Shown here: positions 39,097 through 40,481 of the stretch, piece after piece
How the letters are laid out: every line of letters starts with the position of its first letter
Position numbering within the stretch: the stretch's first letter is position 1
Source: Phycisphaerae bacterium
GTDB lineage: Bacteria > Planctomycetota > Phycisphaerae > UBA1845
Direction of reading: 5' to 3'
Length of the DNA: 40,481 bases
Assembly (NCBI GenBank): GCA_020056715.1
Contig: JAGVHG010000182.1
Span: forward strand, 1 to 40,481
Notes under the pieces: model-generated
What the model was told of the DNA's origin: nothing
Seen by the model: the letters and a program-made list of their open reading frames with translations, nothing else
Database searches by the model: none
Translations under genes and position numbers: made by a program

Positions 39097-40245
39097 CTAC
39101 CCGCCGACTTTCTTCGCCTGGATGCGGTTGGTTTTGAGATCCACGATCTCAATGAGGGAAGCGAACTCTCCGCCAACCAGGTGTTCGGCCAGTTCCTCGG
39201 CGGTCATTTGCGCTTTGATGCGGAACGTGGCGATTCCCTTGGTCATCGCGTGGTTGACGTTCTTAATCTTGTCCGGACTGATCTCCTGAATCTTTTTCTT
39301 GAGCTTGATCGCATCGGCGAGGGTCATGCCCTCGACTTCGAGAGTCAATTCGCCGCCGGAGCTGATCCGCGTGGCCCATTGCTGCATCACGCTCAGATAG
39401 CAACGTTCGACAAGTTCTTGACCGGCGTTTTCTAGTGCTTTTTTGCCAGCCTGGGGCGAGATAGTGTGGAACCCGCGTGCCCCACCTCGCCAGTTAGCGA
39501 GGGACTCGCTGGCCAGCAACTGGGCGGTGTCGGTGTAGTACATCTTGATCATGCCGTCGCCGTTGTACATGGTTGTCGGCTCACCGGCGAGCTCCTTCAC
39601 GCCGGCGGAGTTGGCCTGAGCCGTGCCGGTGATAAAGATTTGCGTTCCGAAGTCCTTGGCGATCGCCTGCATCTTCGCTACGTTACTCTCCACGGCCGCG
39701 TCGTCCGATTCCTTCCCGGCGATGGCCCGGATTTGCTCTCCGGCGTAGACGTTGAACCCAGCCTTGAGCAACCGGTTCTCGATCTGCGATTCGAGGATGC
39801 TGCTGTCCTGCACCTGCCCGTCGATGCGTTCAAGGATGTAAATGGAGATGCCGGGCCTTCCGACTTGATCCAGCACGTTCTGCACCTCGCCCCAAGTCGA
39901 GGCGATGGCGCTCTTGCTGACCTTGGCCTTGATCTTGCAGAACTTCACGCCGCCCGCGGCGTCACCCTGCTCGAGGATTTTGTAATCCGTGATGATGCCA
40001 TCCGCGCGGGCATAGATCGTGTCGCGGATAAGTTGGAAGTTTTCGGTCTGGCTGTGGGAGCTGATCTCCACTCCGCCGCCTTGTTCCAACGCCTTGCGGA
40101 GGGCGTCGTTGCGAGCGCTGTCTTCGCTTAGCCCCTCGCCGGTAACGGTGACCTCCACCACGCCGGCATCCTGAGCTCCCGCCCGAGCCGTGAAGCCGAT
40201 GACTAACGCAAGACTCAATCGCCCTATCCACCGTAGACTTTGCAT
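39097..40245 (-). CDS. Secreted LPP20-like lipoprotein-family protein (no lipobox)
   Basis: The 382-residue product has a signal peptide (LSLALVIGFTARAGA, likely cleaved before QDAG). The mature start VVEVTVTGEGLSEDSARNDALRKALEQGG is typical of the LPP20/FlgT-N type domain, in which a short beta strand is followed by a helix of A-R-x-D-A-x-x-x-A. It continues with DYKILEQGDAAGGVKFCKIKAKVSKSA. A second domain from about residue 110 (SIYILERIDGQVQDSSILES, and GTAQANSAG) has a FlgT/CsgG-like flavour. There is no lipobox cysteine, so it should be periplasmic and soluble. FlgT-related proteins work at the flagellar or cell-envelope level; no flagellar genes are nearby, so role is unknown. Confidence 0.7.
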   Translation of the reverse strand: MQSLRWIGRLSLALVIGFTARAGAQDAGVVEVTVTGEGLSEDSARNDALRKALEQGGGVEISSHSQTENFQLIRDTIYARADGIITDYKILEQGDAAGGVKFCKIKAKVSKSAIASTWGEVQNVLDQVGRPGISIYILERIDGQVQDSSILESQIENRLLKAGFNVYAGEQIRAIAGKESDDAAVESNVAKMQAIAKDFGTQIFITGTAQANSAGVKELAGEPTTMYNGDGMIKMYYTDTAQLLASESLANWRGGARGFHTISPQAGKKALENAGQELVERCYLSVMQQWATRISSGGELTLEVEGMTLADAIKLKKKIQEISPDKIKNVNHAMTKGIATFRIKAQMTAEELAEHLVGGEFASLIEIVDLKTNRIQAKKVGG

Positions 40246-40462
40246 GAAGTTTTCCTTTTATGTCCAACACCAATCGCCCATCGATTAGCGTTCAACAAAC
40301 CTGACCTTGCCGGCGTTTTGCCTTGCAGGCCATGATTGTGCTCAACCGCTCCCGCCGGTCAAGTCGCACGCCTCGATGGCTATTAGCACTACAGCGCTGT
40401 TTTGGCTCAAGCTAAAGCGGTGATCGCGCCGATGTCATCCTCCAATAGAATGGAGGTGTTGT

Positions 40463-40481
40463 ATGACTGCGGAGCAGATTA
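40463..40481 (+). CDS. Start of a gene cut by the window edge
   Basis: A strong GGAGGTG ribosome site at 40452-40458 is placed five bases before an ATG at 40463, followed by ACT GCG GAG CAG ATT. Only six codons (MTAEQI) are visible before the end of the window, too few for any family call. The good ribosome site is the main support. Confidence 0.5.

Noticed and set aside
40246-40462. Possible gene or RNA in the right-hand gap
   Set aside because: Apart from the ribosome site at the far end I found no open frame, stem-loop or promoter good enough to report.

Overview
The window is GC-rich bacterial chromosome with tightly packed, mostly co-directional genes. I infer a member of the Planctomycetota (Phycisphaerae-like) or a close relative. 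The main hint is a membrane protein carrying two copies of a zinc ribbon of the C-x2-CGYNLRTLP...CPECG type, which is very common in that group. Ferredoxin-linked 2-oxoacid oxidoreductases, a cobalamin mutase and many dispersed palindromes fit but do not prove this. No rRNA, tRNA, CRISPR array or complete insertion sequence was seen.

Region 1 (1-2585) is repeat-rich with few genes. It holds a 33-residue one-helix membrane protein (602-703, minus), an AT-rich PD-(D/E)XK-like protein (896-1279, minus), an overlapping DUF4160/DUF2442 pair (1567-2059, minus), several palindromes, GATGTCGG-type short repeats and a decayed second copy of the 3' end of the next gene.

Region 2 (2586-8775) starts with a minus-strand multi-spanning protein with a degenerate spermidine-synthase domain. 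Divergent from it run a membrane-anchored DUF6599-like protein, a Tat-exported DUF362 protein and a membrane polyferredoxin. Together they look like a membrane electron-transfer module.

Region 3 (8906-24964) is one plus-strand operon with almost no gaps: iorA, iorB, hyuA-like, hyuB-like, acyl-CoA dehydrogenase, cobalamin-binding and catalytic subunits of an acyl-CoA mutase, the three subunits of a molybdenum hydroxylase (FAD, 2Fe-2S, Mo), a type III CoA-transferase and a thiolase-like enzyme. Many junctions overlap by 4-20 bases. The set suggests a complete CoA-dependent catabolic route with ferredoxin as an electron carrier: hydroxylation of a substrate, ATP-dependent ring opening or carboxylation, CoA transfer, oxidation, carbon-skeleton rearrangement, thiolysis, and oxidative decarboxylation of a 2-oxoacid. 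I do not recognise the substrate, and the mutase has unusual active-site segments. This is the best candidate for an undescribed system.

Region 4 (24965-28379) has a DinB-family protein, an FHA-domain protein, a one-helix protein of unknown function and a DNA methyltransferase interrupted in frame by two different palindromes.

Region 5 (28444-37663, minus strand) reads ribH, nusB, ftsY, a tandem zinc-ribbon membrane protein and addB, then, from its own likely promoter, the alpha and the fused beta-gamma subunits of a 2-oxoacid:ferredoxin oxidoreductase.

Region 6 (37754-40481) has a DUF1801 protein, a higBA toxin-antitoxin pair with palindromic operators over its promoter, a secreted LPP20-like protein, and the first six codons of a plus-strand gene at the edge.

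A theme across the window is short hairpin elements of at least four families. They lie between genes and also inside reading frames without breaking them. The commonest has a stem like GGTGCGAGAT and a four-base NGGA loop; its stems differ between copies with pairing preserved.
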